From: Cardinalis cardinalis
Lineage: Eukaryota; Chordata; Aves; Passeriformes; Cardinalidae
Length of the DNA: 64,000 bases
Direction: 5' to 3'
Assembly: GCA_014549065.1 (NCBI GenBank)
Contig: JACDOX010000038.1
Coordinates: 775,983-839,982, forward strand
Shown here: positions 33,376-45,660 of the stretch, piece by piece
Numbering within the stretch: the first letter of the stretch is position 1
How the letters are laid out: every line of letters starts with the position of its first letter
Notes under the pieces: generated by a model
What the model was told of the DNA's origin: nothing
The model's input: only the letters and a program-made list of their open reading frames with translations
The model's database searches: none
Translations under genes and position numbers: made by a program

Positions 33376-35240
33376 CAGGGAAGATACCTGACCCTATGAG
33401 AACCAGACATCTCTCTGTATAGCAGAGCTACTCTCTTACATCCCTGATGAGATGCAGATACATGGAGAGATCCACACTGACTTCAGAGCACAACCACGAG
33501 GGAANTGTGAACCCCTTGCCCCTTCTAAACTGCCCTTCATTAACAACAGAATGTATCTGTTGAAATCCCTCGGGGCTCGGTCTGCATTGATGCAGCAAAG
33601 CTATTTTGCAGCAAAGCTGTTTGCTGCAAAAGAAAAGCTGCTTTTGTCAAGCACTTATCTTGGGAATGGGCAATCTGTGAAGGTTTCTCTCACCTGCTCC
33701 GGCTGAAATACTTAACTGTTGATCCGCTGCAAGTGGTAGGACAATCCGGAGATTTCCCTTTTTGCTGGCTTGATGTTCTGATCCCGACCTGCAGCCGCCC
33801 ATCTGATCTTGTGCTTGTGGCTTTGCTGAAACAGCCATCAGGACTTCATGCATAGTTTAATCAGATCCAAGCATCCACCTGCCCATTTCCCTTTCTCAGG
33901 AACCCCACAGCAAACACGCTTTCTCATAATCTGCTAATCCCATCAAGTAGTCATAGATGCCTGCTGCGACCTTACTGGGGCGACTCAAATCAGTGCCTCT
34001 AAGAAAATGCTTCTCCTTCAGCAATATCAGCAGTGAGGACTGGATGCACTGATGGAGATAAAGGCGGAGAAAAGGAACACAGAGAAATATCCCTTCCTGA
34101 CAACGTCTCAGTGACAGTGCCCATTCCAGAACAAGAAAGAGGAACAAGGAGGTGGGAACCTGAGGAAACTCCCTTGCTGGGGCTGCATAAGCCAGGCGGG
34201 TCTGGGGCCAGGCTCCAGCCTGCAGAAGTCCTAGCGAAGCCCCCAGTTTCCTTTTCTTCTTGGCAGTGGGCGTTGTTATCGCTTGGGATTTTGAGCCTCT
34301 GTGGGAGCAGGCATGGTAGCTCTGCCCCACCAAAACCAATCGGTTTGCCTTTGTTTCAGCTGGCTGTTGTAGAGAGTATAAANCTCCTTTACCCCTCCAC
34401 CATACATTATTGGCCAGCGAGATCAGTTCTGAAACTTAGAACGACTGGAGGAAGGAGGAGGGAGGCCTTAGAAGTGAATTTGCTGTCCAAATTCTTTCTC
34501 CCCTGTCAGCTGGAACTTGCCTACCGTTTGTGGTGATGCATATTCTGGTTCTGATAGGGAAGGAGTTACATTAAATAGCTGTATAACATGATCAAACCAG
34601 CAGATCAAAAAGCTGAGGCTGTTTTATCTCATATTAAAAAACAACAACGAAATAACAACCAAACAAAACCAACCCAAAGTAAGAATATGCAGCATAACTT
34701 GAGAGGAATTGTAGAAACCTCTTTAAAGAAGAAGATCAAATTAAAATTGAGCTCCAGGGTCATAGGACCCTCTCTAGCTGAAGATAATGTTGCTATGTAT
34801 CAGAGATAGAGGCTGTGGAAAATGTCTCCGGGGCCTCCAACCTTCCTATACCATGTTTAAAGAGATAATCCGCTTATTGCTTTGCTCTTTTTATTAGAAA
34901 AGATTTCAAACATGCAATTTGGACTTTCTTTAACCACAGAAAAATGTTTTTTCTCTTCCCAGCGCTGAGGAATTCATTTCAGAAAAGGCAATGAATGGAC
35001 AGCATGTCTTATTAGATCCATTTATAATTTGTTAAGTGATCACAACAATTACAAATATTTTTGAAGTAAAACGTTTTACATTTTACTAATATGACCAGGA
35101 AATATTTGTGTTCGCAGAAGAATTTACAGAGGATTGTACAGGTATAACAATTCCTTTCCTTAACAAATTTGAAGAAATGATGAGATGAATTATAAATATG
35201 CTGCAGTATGGCAATAAAATATTCAGCAGATGCTGGTGGA
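33376..35240 (+). other. NFAM1: Putative NFAM1 3' UTR
   Basis: No further coding exon is needed after the stop. The 167-residue open frame at 34033-34536 has no motif and starts within this region, so it is treated as chance. The interval becomes A/T-rich from about 34560. Candidate poly(A) signals are ATTAAA at 34570-34575 and AATAAA at 35213-35218; which is used cannot be told. Confidence 0.4.
35213..35218 (+). terminator. NFAM1: Candidate NFAM1 poly(A) signal AATAAA
   Basis: This is the first canonical AATAAA after the stop codon that I noted, followed by T-rich sequence at 35289-35305. A weaker ATTAAA lies at 34570-34575. Assignment is by position only. Confidence 0.35.
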
Positions 35241-38200
35241 TTAGATGAAAAGTAAAAACTTTCAAAATAATGATGGTTAGGTTTTGTGTTTTTTTTTTTT
35301 TTAATTTTATAAATGTTAAAAATAGTGGATGCTACTGGAAATTTCCTGGCAAGGATCTCTCTTTGCAGTGAGTTGATTTGTCTTGTGTTTCTGTTACCTT
35401 TTAAAGTAGCATGTTTCTTACATTTATGCCTGAACAATTCTATATTAAAAAGCTGAAGCTGTTTAAAATAAAACATAAGAGAAAGAACAGTATTTGGAAT
35501 GGAAAATGCTATTCTAGAACACTCAGTGCTACAGTACTGGAAGAATCATACCAGGTTCTGATCAATTAAGTGAAAAATTAAAAATTCCTAAGAAACACTG
35601 GCAAATGCGAGGATTTGGGCTGTGTGCCAGACTTTGTCAAAATCAGGGTGGGGGTTGCTGTGTTGATTTCAATGGCTTTTGGGCTGGCCCTGTGAGGAAG
35701 GCTAAAAGGCTGCTGCATGAGGAAAAGGAAGTTTAAAGCTATGAAGCCACAATCTAAAATCACTTCTTTAGTATTATGCACCATGGGCAGCCACAGCAGC
35801 AACAGCTTCTGTGAGAGAGAAGAGCATAAAGCAGAAGGCTGGGGGAGCAGGGATGTTTTTAAATGGTATGGAGTTTTCCAAGGTGGTATGAGGAAATGCC
35901 TGAAGGCACAGGTAGGAGAGACTATGAAATATAATTTATATAATATTGGTATAACTACTTTGTAGCAGAGATTTGTTCAGTGAAAAGGCAGTCACTTGAT
36001 CTTTTTGTTGTCATTTGGTCTTTTTGTCTTACCTGGCTCTGTGGCCCATGAGGATAGGTGCAAAAAATGAGTGCTACTAGCAAGAGGAAATGTGTTCATT
36101 TCTAAGTGTTAGGCAAGTGGGGAAAAAAAAAAAAGGAAATTATGGATCAGTTTCCCCAGCTCCACAAATGTGAGAAGCAGTGACTAGCTTATCGTGTTCA
36201 CCCTATACATTTTGCTTTAAACTGAATGCTGAGAATGGATTCCTGTTAAAAACTGTGTCTCTAAGGGCCTCAGCTTCACTTGCTTCCCCCAGCATGGTGC
36301 TGTTATGCACAGAGCAGGCTCCCTGGTAGTGGTATAACATTTGATTCCCAGGTATTGAATTATTCTTTTCTATTGACAGGATTTCAGGGAAGTGGAGGCT
36401 GTTATCAAAGTAAGCAGTGGTGTGAGGTGGAAATGCACTGCCTGCCTTCTTATAAAGGAGGTGCTATGTTAGGACTAGGATCCTTTGCTTTCATCACCAG
36501 ACATGAGCCTTTGGTCTTGAGAGTGCATTGCTACAAAGAGTNTTGGTGTTGGTGACACTGAAGTCATCTATTCTCTTTAAATGGACTCCTTCATAATGCT
36601 TTACAGCAAATCCTTATTTGAGAAGGCAGAAACCAGGGTGGACTTGAGAGGTTTGTTGATTTGATCTTTTTCTGCGGAGGACAAGCTCTTGCATGGGTAC
36701 TGGTTTGTCATATGAAACAGTGCAAACTATATTTTGCCTTTATCTGCAGACAAGACCTTACTGTGGTGGATAATGCCAGTGAAACATGTGTCCAAAGTGT
36801 TCTCCTTCATCACTTCTGTCTTCTCTTCTTTAGCCTTTTTAGGGGTCTCTGCTGCAAATCATCTCTAAGTACTCAGCTAGAGCTGGTTCTTTATCAAGGG
36901 AAGTGCTTGACTGAACAGCACCCAAGAAAAATGGTTACCATGGCTCTGGTTTGCACTGCTGNCCTACCCAGCAGTGCCTACAGGTGTGCGAGTCTGGGCC
37001 AAGGGCAGGGGTCTCTTGTTCCAGCTGGGCTGTCTCTTGGGAAGACTTGGTGTTCTTTCAGCCCTTGGCNGTGCCATCTGATGACCCCGTGAGACAGGGA
37101 TTTAGGGAAGGCAGTGAGTGAAGCCACCAGATGGTGCCCTAGGTCCTCTCTGCTCTCTTTCCTGTCCCCTGTGTGCCCACATGCCCCCGCCAGCTTCCCT
37201 GGTAACCCTCAGACCACAGAGTCCCTGGGGGTGGGCAGCTACAGCCATGCAGAACATCCCCAGCCAGGACTGTCTGCTACCCCTGGGGCTGGTGACTCTG
37301 ACACTCCTCAAAGGTCTGCACCTTGGCCCAAGTGCCACCAGCACCTGTGAAGAGATGGGGACAGGACAGGCTCCCCTCTTTTGCATCCATGACCTCTGGA
37401 GCAATTGCTTCATCAGACACCAATGTCTTGTCACAGGACTGCCCGTGCAAGGGACAGGAGAGTAGCTGGGTCAGAGTGGCATCTGAAATGCAAAATTAGA
37501 TGTTGGGGGCTGCTTGGAATTTCCACCACTTTCTTTCACCATTTGGAAATGGCATCTTATCTTGGGTTTGGGAGAATTTACTGTGTGTCTGTGGTGAAAA
37601 AAAATCCTTTGCACCATATGCCACTTCTCTTCTTTACTATGTGAGGAAACGGATGAAGGCTCAGATATTGCTCTTTCTGTGTTTTGGGATTCTGTGGTGG
37701 TCAAGATGTGCAATGCACAGTGAATTATCATTGAGAGTTTATAAAGAAAAAAGGAGCAGCTCAGAGAGCACCAGTGATCTCCAAGAGAAGAATGAGACTC
37801 TTCAGTGTCTTCTCTTGCTTAATTCTTGGGCAAGCCAGGCTCCACTTACTGTGAGGGATGAAACGTTTTTCTTTCTTAATGATAAAGTAGAAATGCAGAT
37901 TACTATTAGTAACTAGTATGTCACTAGGTCCTTCACTATTAATAACTAGGCCTGTAAACTGCTGGAATGTGTTGTGAGGTGTGAATCTTCAATGTTCACA
38001 GCATCTGTGCATCACAGAGCTGCCACTATGCAGCTGCCTGGGGACAGAGTGTGACGGTGCCCTGACAGTACCAGGCAGGTTCCTGTGGGAAGCGACACGG
38101 AGAAGCGGATTCTCAGGGAAGGACTGTTTCAGCAGGAGGGGAGGGCTCCCATTCCAGGAGGAAATCTTTCTCACTAGCTGATGAACCTCTCCTAGAGCTC

Positions 38201-38635
38201 ATCTTTTCCTTCAGCTTTTTGAAATGTGTGGGTTGTGTTGTATCACTCTGGGCCACATGAAGATTTGGATATACAGCTGGTAGGGCCAGGCAGGTCAGCC
38301 ACCCTGCTTTAAAGAGTTAGAACGTAATTATCCAAATTGGAACAGGGTGAACATGAAAAAGCTAACATATGGGCTTCTTCAAAACGTTATGTCTTTTAAT
38401 AACCTGTCAGGGCCTCTGGTTTCTATCCCATCTGAAAGATTCATCTGCCTACAATTTTGTGCAATGATATCTGAGCACTTCCAGGGGTAATAATTGTATC
38501 CAAAATACCTGTGACACAGTGAGCTTCCCTCTCTTGTGAGAGAATTAGTGCTGTAATGTCCATAATGGTGCTTTTGGCACTGACAAGCACTATTAAAATC
38601 AGAGATTTCAGAAGTTCTTGCAAGGCTCAGTATGT
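35241..38635. other. Intergenic spacer, no gene seen
   Basis: A/T-rich at its left end, then ordinary composition. Two partial resemblances to MIR (about 36145-36185 on +, and about 37640-37675 on -) were too weak to call. No exon with flanking splice sites was recognised. Confidence 0.4.
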
Positions 38636-38770
38636 CATTTCAGCTTCATGCATGGAAAAATGGAGACTCAGGAGCTTAAATGACTTTTCCAAGACTACAG
38701 ATCATCAGAGGTGAAGTTTGGAAAAGAATTCAGGTTTGTGTGTTCTTAATTCTATCAGGTTGTCCAGGAA
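38636..38770 (-). repeat. MIR SINE fossil
   Basis: The + strand reads as a clear reverse complement of the MIR core and tRNA-end: 'atggaaaaatggagactcag', then 'gagcttaaatgacttttcca', 'agactacagatcatcagagg' and 'gaattcaggtttgtgtgttc'. Element order and spacing follow the MIR consensus throughout. This is the best-preserved MIR in the window. Confidence 0.75.
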
Positions 38771-41160
38771 GAAGCCAGTAGCTGGGTAAGTAAGAGCTAC
38801 GGAGCTACTTATAGTTTAGAGAAAAATGAAGTTTCTTCCTGAGTCACCGGCACNGGGTTGTGCTGCACTTTGCTTTTCATTTTTGATTTCTCATGCAGGT
38901 ATCAATCAGACCTGCATCTGCCTAGCTGAGGTAGCAAAGCTGCAGAAGTTACTCCTCTCTTTTACAGAGGCATCCATCATTTTGACAATAAGGAAAGCTC
39001 ATCAGATCCAAATTACCACGGAAAGTCCAAATACATATGCTGTAATTCTCCTAATAAATGTTTACAGAGGGAATGTGCTGAGTGAATGTGCTCATCCAAC
39101 CCATAAAGTCTTTCTGATGGCTGAAGTTCCTGAGCTCATGGAGAGGAAAGCAAATGACTGCAGCTGAGTTGCANAGGCTCTCTCCACTCCCAAGGAAGGA
39201 GGCAGGGAAGTCCCTACCATCACAACAATTAGATGCTGGAGAAAGAGGTGTGAGAAGAGGTGATAATGCTGATAGTTGTGTGAATGGAAATGCTTGCCAT
39301 TCTTTTTAATGTTTAAAGGAAACCACAGTTTTGAAGTGATGTAATTCCTGCTCAGTTAGGTTGTTTATTCAAGCAGTGCAGTGCAATCCTGTGCTGGCAC
39401 ATGGGGGAGAGAAAGCAAAACTTCATCTTGGCTCTCTTGGGATTTCTGTACACTTTCAGACTCATTCAAGTAAAGGCAGGGTGTGAATCTGAAGTATGCA
39501 GCTATTCAGCATGGTCCTCTGTACAGACTGGCCCTTTGCTAAGGAATGTGCAGAACGCAGCTGAAGGAACTACTTTATTGGAAGGAATTGTAACTGTTCT
39601 CCCCATAAGATTTAAAATCTTGCTGTCCATAAAAATCAGGTTAGCTATTTTGGGTTCTTGCAGAGCTAAAATGAATGCAGCATCTCTCATTTCCAGTCAT
39701 GATAAGTCACTAGATATCAAATCTTAATTGCTTGATTAACCTTCAGTTTTTAGAGCTGACAGTGTCTGTCCGAGCACTTAGACAAGAGCTACATTTAAAA
39801 GAAAGGAGAAAATTCTTCTTTTTCCTTATTTTTTTTCCTTTTCTTTAAGCATGGTCTGCAAGGTAAGAGCATGAAATTACAGAGGTTTGTAACATATGNT
39901 GTCCTGAGAAAGATGGACCAATAAGCAGAGTGCAAATGAAGTAGTCACAGATTTGTGATGGGGTGGGGGGGTGATGAATTAATTTTAGCATATGCTTCAG
40001 CAATTCCTTACAAGATTATGTCAAATATTAGGACATTTTTTCTGTATATTTGTGTGTGTTAGGCCATGTTTTTCATTTACATAAATAAGCAGAAGTGTTT
40101 CCTACATGAAGANAGTGACATTTCTATGTAAAGAAATGTATTTACATTTCTATGTAAATTTCTATGTAAAGGCAATTTAAGGTCAACACTTATGGGGAAC
40201 TACACCTTTGTGTGCTTTGTGTATGGATGAACTGATAATGATCACTGCACATACCTCCCTAAAGGGTAGTGTTAAAAAAAAGTAGACCAAATTAAAAAGA
40301 AAAGACATTCAGACTCCCTACAGAACATTTATAAAATTGTTTGGGCTTTTTTTTTTCCCCCAGTTTTTTCTTCCTCCCAGCAATGAGTGTGTGGCACATC
40401 TGGGCTTAGCAGTGACATGGTGTATCAGCCCTTGCTTTGAAGCAACATGTTAAACTGTCAGGTCTCCTTTTCTGTATAACAGGCAGGCTAGAAAACATGA
40501 CGGCAAAATGTGATGGAAAGGTGCAATGGGTGCAAGCTTTCCTATGCTACATCTTTTACATCCTATCTTGGTTTCATCCCTCTAACTATGGAATATTACA
40601 GATTTTTTTCATTCTAATTAATGACTGTATCTGCCACAGACCTCAGAAGAGGCTAGTGCTGTCCAGGACATCTACTCAAAGGTCTGTGTAATCCAAATGA
40701 ATGTATATTAAAACATCACTGCTGTTTTTTGCAGACAGTGAGACGGTGACATCTCAAGGAAGTCATAGTGATAAAAGGGAAAAATTTTGACAANAGGCCT
40801 TCCTGCCCACATCCCCCCTCTGAATACAAGACTGTCTATGGTTACCCACATGGTTACTTTGGTCTACAAGTGCCGCCAGCAACGGTGTGGAGAAGGGAAA
40901 TTTCCACATACTGGGCTGGCACCTACTGCTCTGCAGATGTCCCAGTCTGTGAGCAGTTAAATGGTCCCAAAGGCATATTGTCCTCATGTAATCCTTTCCT
41001 GCCATCAGGGTTTCTTTAGTGGTTTCTTGTGTGCTTTGCTCCATAGTCTTGTGTGAATCAGGTGACGGGAGCTCCTGTGGGATGCTATCTTGCAGTCTTG
41101 TAGATTAATGTTTCCTTACTTAATTTACTCTATACCATTTACACTTACTCAGATAACCCT
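38771..41160. other. Intergenic spacer, no gene seen
   Basis: A/T-rich sequence with homopolymer runs (about 39818-39846 and 40346-40370) and the short repeat described next. Open frames here are short and unsupported. Confidence 0.4.
40118..40171 (+). repeat. Three copies of a 12-base unit, TTTCTATGTAAA
   Basis: The unit occurs three times within about 50 bases, the last two directly adjacent. It is probably local slippage or a small duplication in A/T-rich DNA. No function is suggested. Confidence 0.6.
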
Positions 41161-41164
41161 AAAC

Positions 41165-41640
41165 ATTCTGTCTTGCTCCCTGGTGCTTCTGCACCCCTGA
41201 AGTTCTCACCTGCAATTCCCATGATGCTCTTCACAGTTGTTATTTGGCCAACCTACACATGCTGTAATCCCTTCCATCTTTTTATGTTCCTCTTGTTTTA
41301 TTTCCCTCAAAGTTGTTGACATGTAGCTAGCACTGCGTTGTCCAGAACTAAACATGTCTTCGAGCTGTGGTCTCACTACTATATTAAAAAATGGGACTAT
41401 TGCCTGTATCTTTGAGAAGAGGTCTCTGCCTTTACAACCCCAAATTAAATTAACTGCATGATTTTTTGCTGCCATATCACATTGCAAAAACATATTAAAT
41501 CTGCTGTCTACTGTCTCCCTGAGGTCTTCTGGCATTTCTGCTTTCAGTGCTTGAGCACAGATGATTCCTCTCTTCACCTCAGTTTCTGTCTTCCAGTAGC
41601 TCATATGTTGTACCTACTTCCTTTGTAGACACGTGGGATC
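41165..41640 (-). repeat. CR1/L3-like LINE fragment
   Basis: The + strand carries the reverse complement of the typical CR1/L3 RT-distal region. It has 'tgttgtccagaactaaacat', then 'ctgtggtctcactactatat', 'acaaccccaaattaaattaa', 'cacattgcaaaaacatatta' and 'ctgtctactgtctccctgag', in the order expected. A remnant minus-strand frame (41604-41206) runs through it, but without a recognisable domain. It is old and inactive. Confidence 0.6.
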
Positions 41641-42439
41641 ATTCAGGGTTCCTCTTTGAGGAACAGCAGTGTGATTCCTTACACATAAGTAAATTAAATT
41701 CCCTCTCTTTTTTTAGCATGAAATAATCTGTCTCCACCATTTCCCTTCCAGGCTGTCCTATGATAATGTGCCTCAGTGTAATTAAAAGGCATGTTACTCT
41801 TTTTGGTTTCCAGATTTTCCTATTTATAACTGTATAGAGCGCTGGCCTGTATGTTAATAATCTGCCACAATCTGTTTGAACATTGCATACTGAGGATCAC
41901 AGGTTGAAACTCTTTTTCTGGAGAAAGGAAAATGCTGTTCTTGCCTTAGGAAGTTTCTGTCCCAAATGTCAAGAATATGGATTAGCTTTTCTTTGGTGGG
42001 GGATGACATAGTAAAATGTTGCTTTGTGCGGGAGATTGTTTCTATGGGTGGCACAACAGTCTGAAATTAGCTTCCTTGGGAAATAAGGTCTGTCTGTCAC
42101 AGAAACTGCCATTGTCCTCATTTTCTGTGGTATAAACACAGAGCAACACGAATAGAGGAAAGGGAATGAAACCATCACAAAACCAAAACTTTGCTCCATG
42201 CATCGTTTTCTTCCTGCGGAGAGAACAAAAAAAACCCCAAAAACCTAAAAAAAACCCCAATCCCTTCATATGACAAAAGGTAGTCAGATCAGCTCATGCA
42301 GTCCTAGAAGGTACTTGAATATTATGTTTATGAAAACAGTGTAAAAAGTGATACAGAAGGAAATACATTTTATCATATTCTATTTCATAGATAAGAGAAT
42401 ATGGAAAAATCAGTTAAGGCAAAACATTAAAATGGTATT

Positions 42440-43330
42440 GTAGCCATGATGGTCTAAAGATCCTAGGGAAGCAAGGTTTATGGTGAAAGGTAATATCTTG
42501 TATTAGATCAACTGATAGAGCTAGAAAAAGCAAACAGCTATTGGGCTCAGGATCTTTTTATCAGATCTGACAGAAAACAGCAATATTCAAGCTAGCTACA
42601 GGTTAGATGCAATTGCTCTTAGTTTAATCTAATTATAGTAATCAATTGGACCACTTGAGAAAAAAAAAAAAAGGAGCACCTATGAAGAGGAAAGAGGTGT
42701 AAACAGCAGTGACTGGCAGGCTGCTGGTTTTCTCATGGACCTCTAGCGAAAAAGGGCTGTTTGTGCTGGTGACAAAGGAGAGGTCAGCAGGGAGGCTGTA
42801 ACAGGCTAGGCAGGCAACATCTCCCTTAAATCCATAGCTTTAGTATCGAGGGATTATAAGTTTTAATGCCAAGCTTTAGCTTTTGGGAAGGTTTTGGTCT
42901 CCTTTGGGGTAAGGATTGAGGTGTTCGTGTTGTTGCTGTCTGACAAATACTCTCCTAATGTCCTTTGCTGGCTGACTGTATGTGCTTGTTGTAAGACAGC
43001 AATTATTTCGTTTCATTCACGTGGTTTCTGTGGGGGTATCTCATGTGCTGGATGAAGTGATGAACTGCAGAGATTTTGGACAAGTACATGCAAGAACAAA
43101 GAATTTCGGCAGATTTGCTATGGGAGGAAGGGCATTGATTATGCTGTCTGTGAGGCGGTACTGGCATATTTCATATTTGATGCTCCAGTGGTATCTGGTT
43201 CTATTTCTTATGTTTGCATCTGTGGATTTGCTTCCTGTAATGAGTTGCAAAAGGGAGAGCCTGAAGGTTAGCAGGAGATACATGGGAGAAAAAACACCCT
43301 TTCAGAGCCAGTAGTTTAAGAGATTATTTT
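42440..43330 (-). repeat. Decayed Penelope-like element, 3' end and GIY-YIG region
   Basis: The left end ('ggtaatatcttgtattagat', followed by a purine-rich stretch and 'ctcaggatctttttatcaga') matches the 3' end of the Penelope-like repeats common in turtles and crocodilians. About 560 bases further right, 'gtttcattcacgtggtttct' and 'gtgctggatgaagtgatgaa' match the antisense of the GIY-YIG endonuclease region, at about the spacing seen in intact copies. On the minus strand a corrupted ICQY...ACTCPKSL cysteine pattern remains. Stops and frameshifts make it inactive. Similar-looking sequence may continue to about 44000, including the minus frame at 43861-43634. This identification is by memory of consensus and needs a repeat search. 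Confidence 0.5.
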
Positions 43331-44455
43331 ATGAGTGGATTTTAGCATGGAGTATTATCATCAGCAGGAGCACGTGGTTGCAGGGGAGAATGCTACAGCA
43401 GAGACTAAAATAAAAAGCAGAAAAACAGATTGGCAGAGAGCTAATGTGGTTAGAGACTTTGCCAATCCTTGTTAATTTTGGTAGCATTAGACAAACANCA
43501 AATAAACCTTGATTCCTTGAAAAGTTATTTCCCAAAATTGCTGTTGTTGCTACCGTATCTTTATTGTAGTAAATTTGTATCTATTTTATGGAAGAGTGAC
43601 CTTTCTGTATAAAGCAGATCACCGGTCTTCCCGTCAGAGCAGGTGTAACAGTATCTGCAGGACTGACTGAATCTCACAGCCTTTTGTTGTGTTGTGAATG
43701 GCTGCTGATCTTATTGCATCTGCTTTATAGAGCAAATTTGATGGTCTGTAGGTTCTCATGTATGTGCTGGCTTTTGGGGTGCCATTTTTAATGTCAGCTG
43801 TAGTGTCTAGAAGGTGATTCCCATGGAATAGCAATCTTGGCATGGCAGGGAGGCTGCTCATTGAATTGGTGGTTGTGTTTGATGAGGGAATCTGAGATTT
43901 TCTGAGCTGTCTGCATTTTTGATAGAAATCTCATCTGTGTTTCCTCTACAAGGCCTGGCTTGGTGGTGTTTGTTTTTCAGTCTTGGATTGTGAAGAAAAA
44001 TGGCATATTGGGGTTTTAAAGACCTGCAGGAAGGTAATCTCTCTCTGCCCCCTACTTAGAGTTTGGCAAACAAAAGGAAATTATTAAATGCTCTCTGGAG
44101 AAGAAAGCTGGATGCTTGCTGCATGATGGAGCAGACACAAACATTTCAAATNGTTCAAAACCAAAAATACTGAATATATATTTAAAAAAATCCTTTGAGA
44201 GCTGTTAAATANGAAGACCCCAGCTATTGGTAAGTGCCTGGCCATAGGGTCATGATCATAGTCTTCTGGGGCAGCGCCACGGTCTGTTTCTTGTAGCCAA
44301 CTCCTAGGGTTCGTCTGTTCAGCAATCTCAAAGGCAGGATGCTGATCTGATCCAGTACTGCTATTTCTCGGATCTCTTCTCGAGAAAACGAGGGGTTTTC
44401 CTCTCTTTTGTTGCGAGCCTCAACTGGAAAGCACATAATTACGGTTTTTTTTACT
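43331..44455. other. Spacer between Penelope-like fossil and CpG island
   Basis: Possibly the 5' continuation of the Penelope-like element up to about 44000, otherwise unassigned. A possible + strand splice donor TTG/GTAAGTG lies at about 44230. No coding exon was recognised. Confidence 0.35.
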
Positions 44456-44459
44456 TTCC

Positions 44460-45660
44460 TGACTGCAGCGGCAGGCCCGGGCCTGTGCATCAGGGCCCCA
44501 AGCGCAGCGCCAGCAGCCTCAGGAGGGGAACAAGCCCCCTGCTCGGGGCTCCGTATTACCCCTCCCGGAGCGGGGCTCCGGCGCGGGGGCAGNACGGCCC
44601 GCAGGGCAGCGCCCGCCCGGCCCCNCCGCCTCCCGCTNCAGGCAGGCAGCGCTCCGCTCTGCTGCCAGAGCCCTCCTCGCCTCCTCCGCGCCGAGCCCGC
44701 CCCGCCGCCGGCTCCTCCTCCCCCGCCGCCGCCGCTCCGCCAGCAGCCAGTCGGGCCTGAGACCCGCTCCCGGCTGCGGGGCCTGCGCTGAGCGCCGGCG
44801 GAGGGCGGGCAGGGGAGAGCAGCGAGGAGGGGCAGCGGAGACCGAGCCCGCCGCGTCACATGAGCTGACAGGACCCGCTCCCGTTCCCGTTCCCCTCCGC
44901 GCAACAAAGGCTCGGCAGCTCCAGTGCCCGCCGCGGGACGGGGCGGGGCGGGGCGGGACGGGGCTGCCATGGGACCCTGAGGGCCGCCGGCCCGCNCAGG
45001 TAAGCGGCCGTGAGGGGGCGTGTGTGTGTGTGTGGGACCCCGGCGTGCGCGGCGTTTGCTGGGGGCGTTATTTGCTTTCCACACACTCCCTCCCCCGGGT
45101 CCCTCCGCCGCCTTCCCTCGTGTGAAGGGCGGGCGGAGGTTCGGGCAGTCCCCGCGCGTGGGGGTCTGTCCGTCTCCTAAGCCTCCGGTTACTTCGTGTT
45201 ATTTCGTTTTTTACGGCAGTCAAACAGTTAAAACCGTGGGGGTTTGTGCGTTGCCACCCTCCTCCTTCCCCTCTCCTTCCNCATCTCCCTCCCCTCCCCC
45301 CCTTATGGACCTCCACGTCGTGACCTTTCTGGCTGTTAAGGATAATATTAAGGTGATCTTTATTGTTGTTAAAGCGCTGTCCTGCTTACGAGCGGCCTTT
45401 CCCAGGGCAGGTTCCTGCTGGGGCGGCAGGCAGCCCCCCGCCCCCGGGACTTGCCCCCTGGGACGGCGGCTGGAAGTTGTTGACAGCGGCGGGCGCGCAC
45501 GTGCGCCACACGCTCCTCGAGCCGCCGAGGTTCAGGGCTGGAAACTCCCGCTGGGAGCCCGGGCAGCCGCACCGCCGGGGGAAAAACACCCCAGCAAGGC
45601 TGGCGGCTGCAGCCTCTGCTTGTTTGGGAAGCCTTCTACCCGGCTGGTGGGGCTTGACGT
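44460..45660 (+). promoter_or_regulatory. TCF20: CpG island, probable TCF20 promoter
   Basis: This is the strongest CpG-rich block in the window. It holds tandem GC boxes at 44941-44961, a TCACATGA E-box-like site at 44856-44863, and a consensus splice donor CAG/GTAAGC with GT at 45000. In human, TCF20 is the next coding gene 3' of NFAM1, in the same orientation, and begins with a non-coding exon and a long intron. The position, strand and lack of nearby coding exons all fit. The assignment rests on synteny, because no TCF20 coding sequence is inside the window. Confidence 0.6.
44870..44999 (+). other. TCF20: Probable non-coding first exon of TCF20 (3' end at 44999)
   Basis: The exon end is defined by the donor at 45000 (CNCAG/GTAAGC). 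The 5' end is a guess, since the transcription start cannot be read from sequence and GC boxes lie very close to the donor. No long frame runs through it in a meaningful way. Confidence 0.35.

Noticed and set aside
34033..34536. 167-residue open frame on the + strand after NFAM1
   Set aside because: It lies in the likely 3' UTR, has no recognisable domain or splice context, and its composition is unremarkable.
36145..36185. Possible MIR core on the + strand
   Set aside because: The match is limited to 'cagtttccccagc' and nearby bases, too short to support.
37640..37675. Possible MIR core on the minus strand
   Set aside because: Only about 30 bases resemble MIR and the flanks do not continue the consensus.
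41206..41604. 132-residue minus-strand frame as a gene
   Set aside because: It runs through a CR1/L3-like LINE fragment and has no complete domain.
42982..43314. 110-residue + strand open frame
   Set aside because: It is antisense to the Penelope-like fossil and has no motif of its own.
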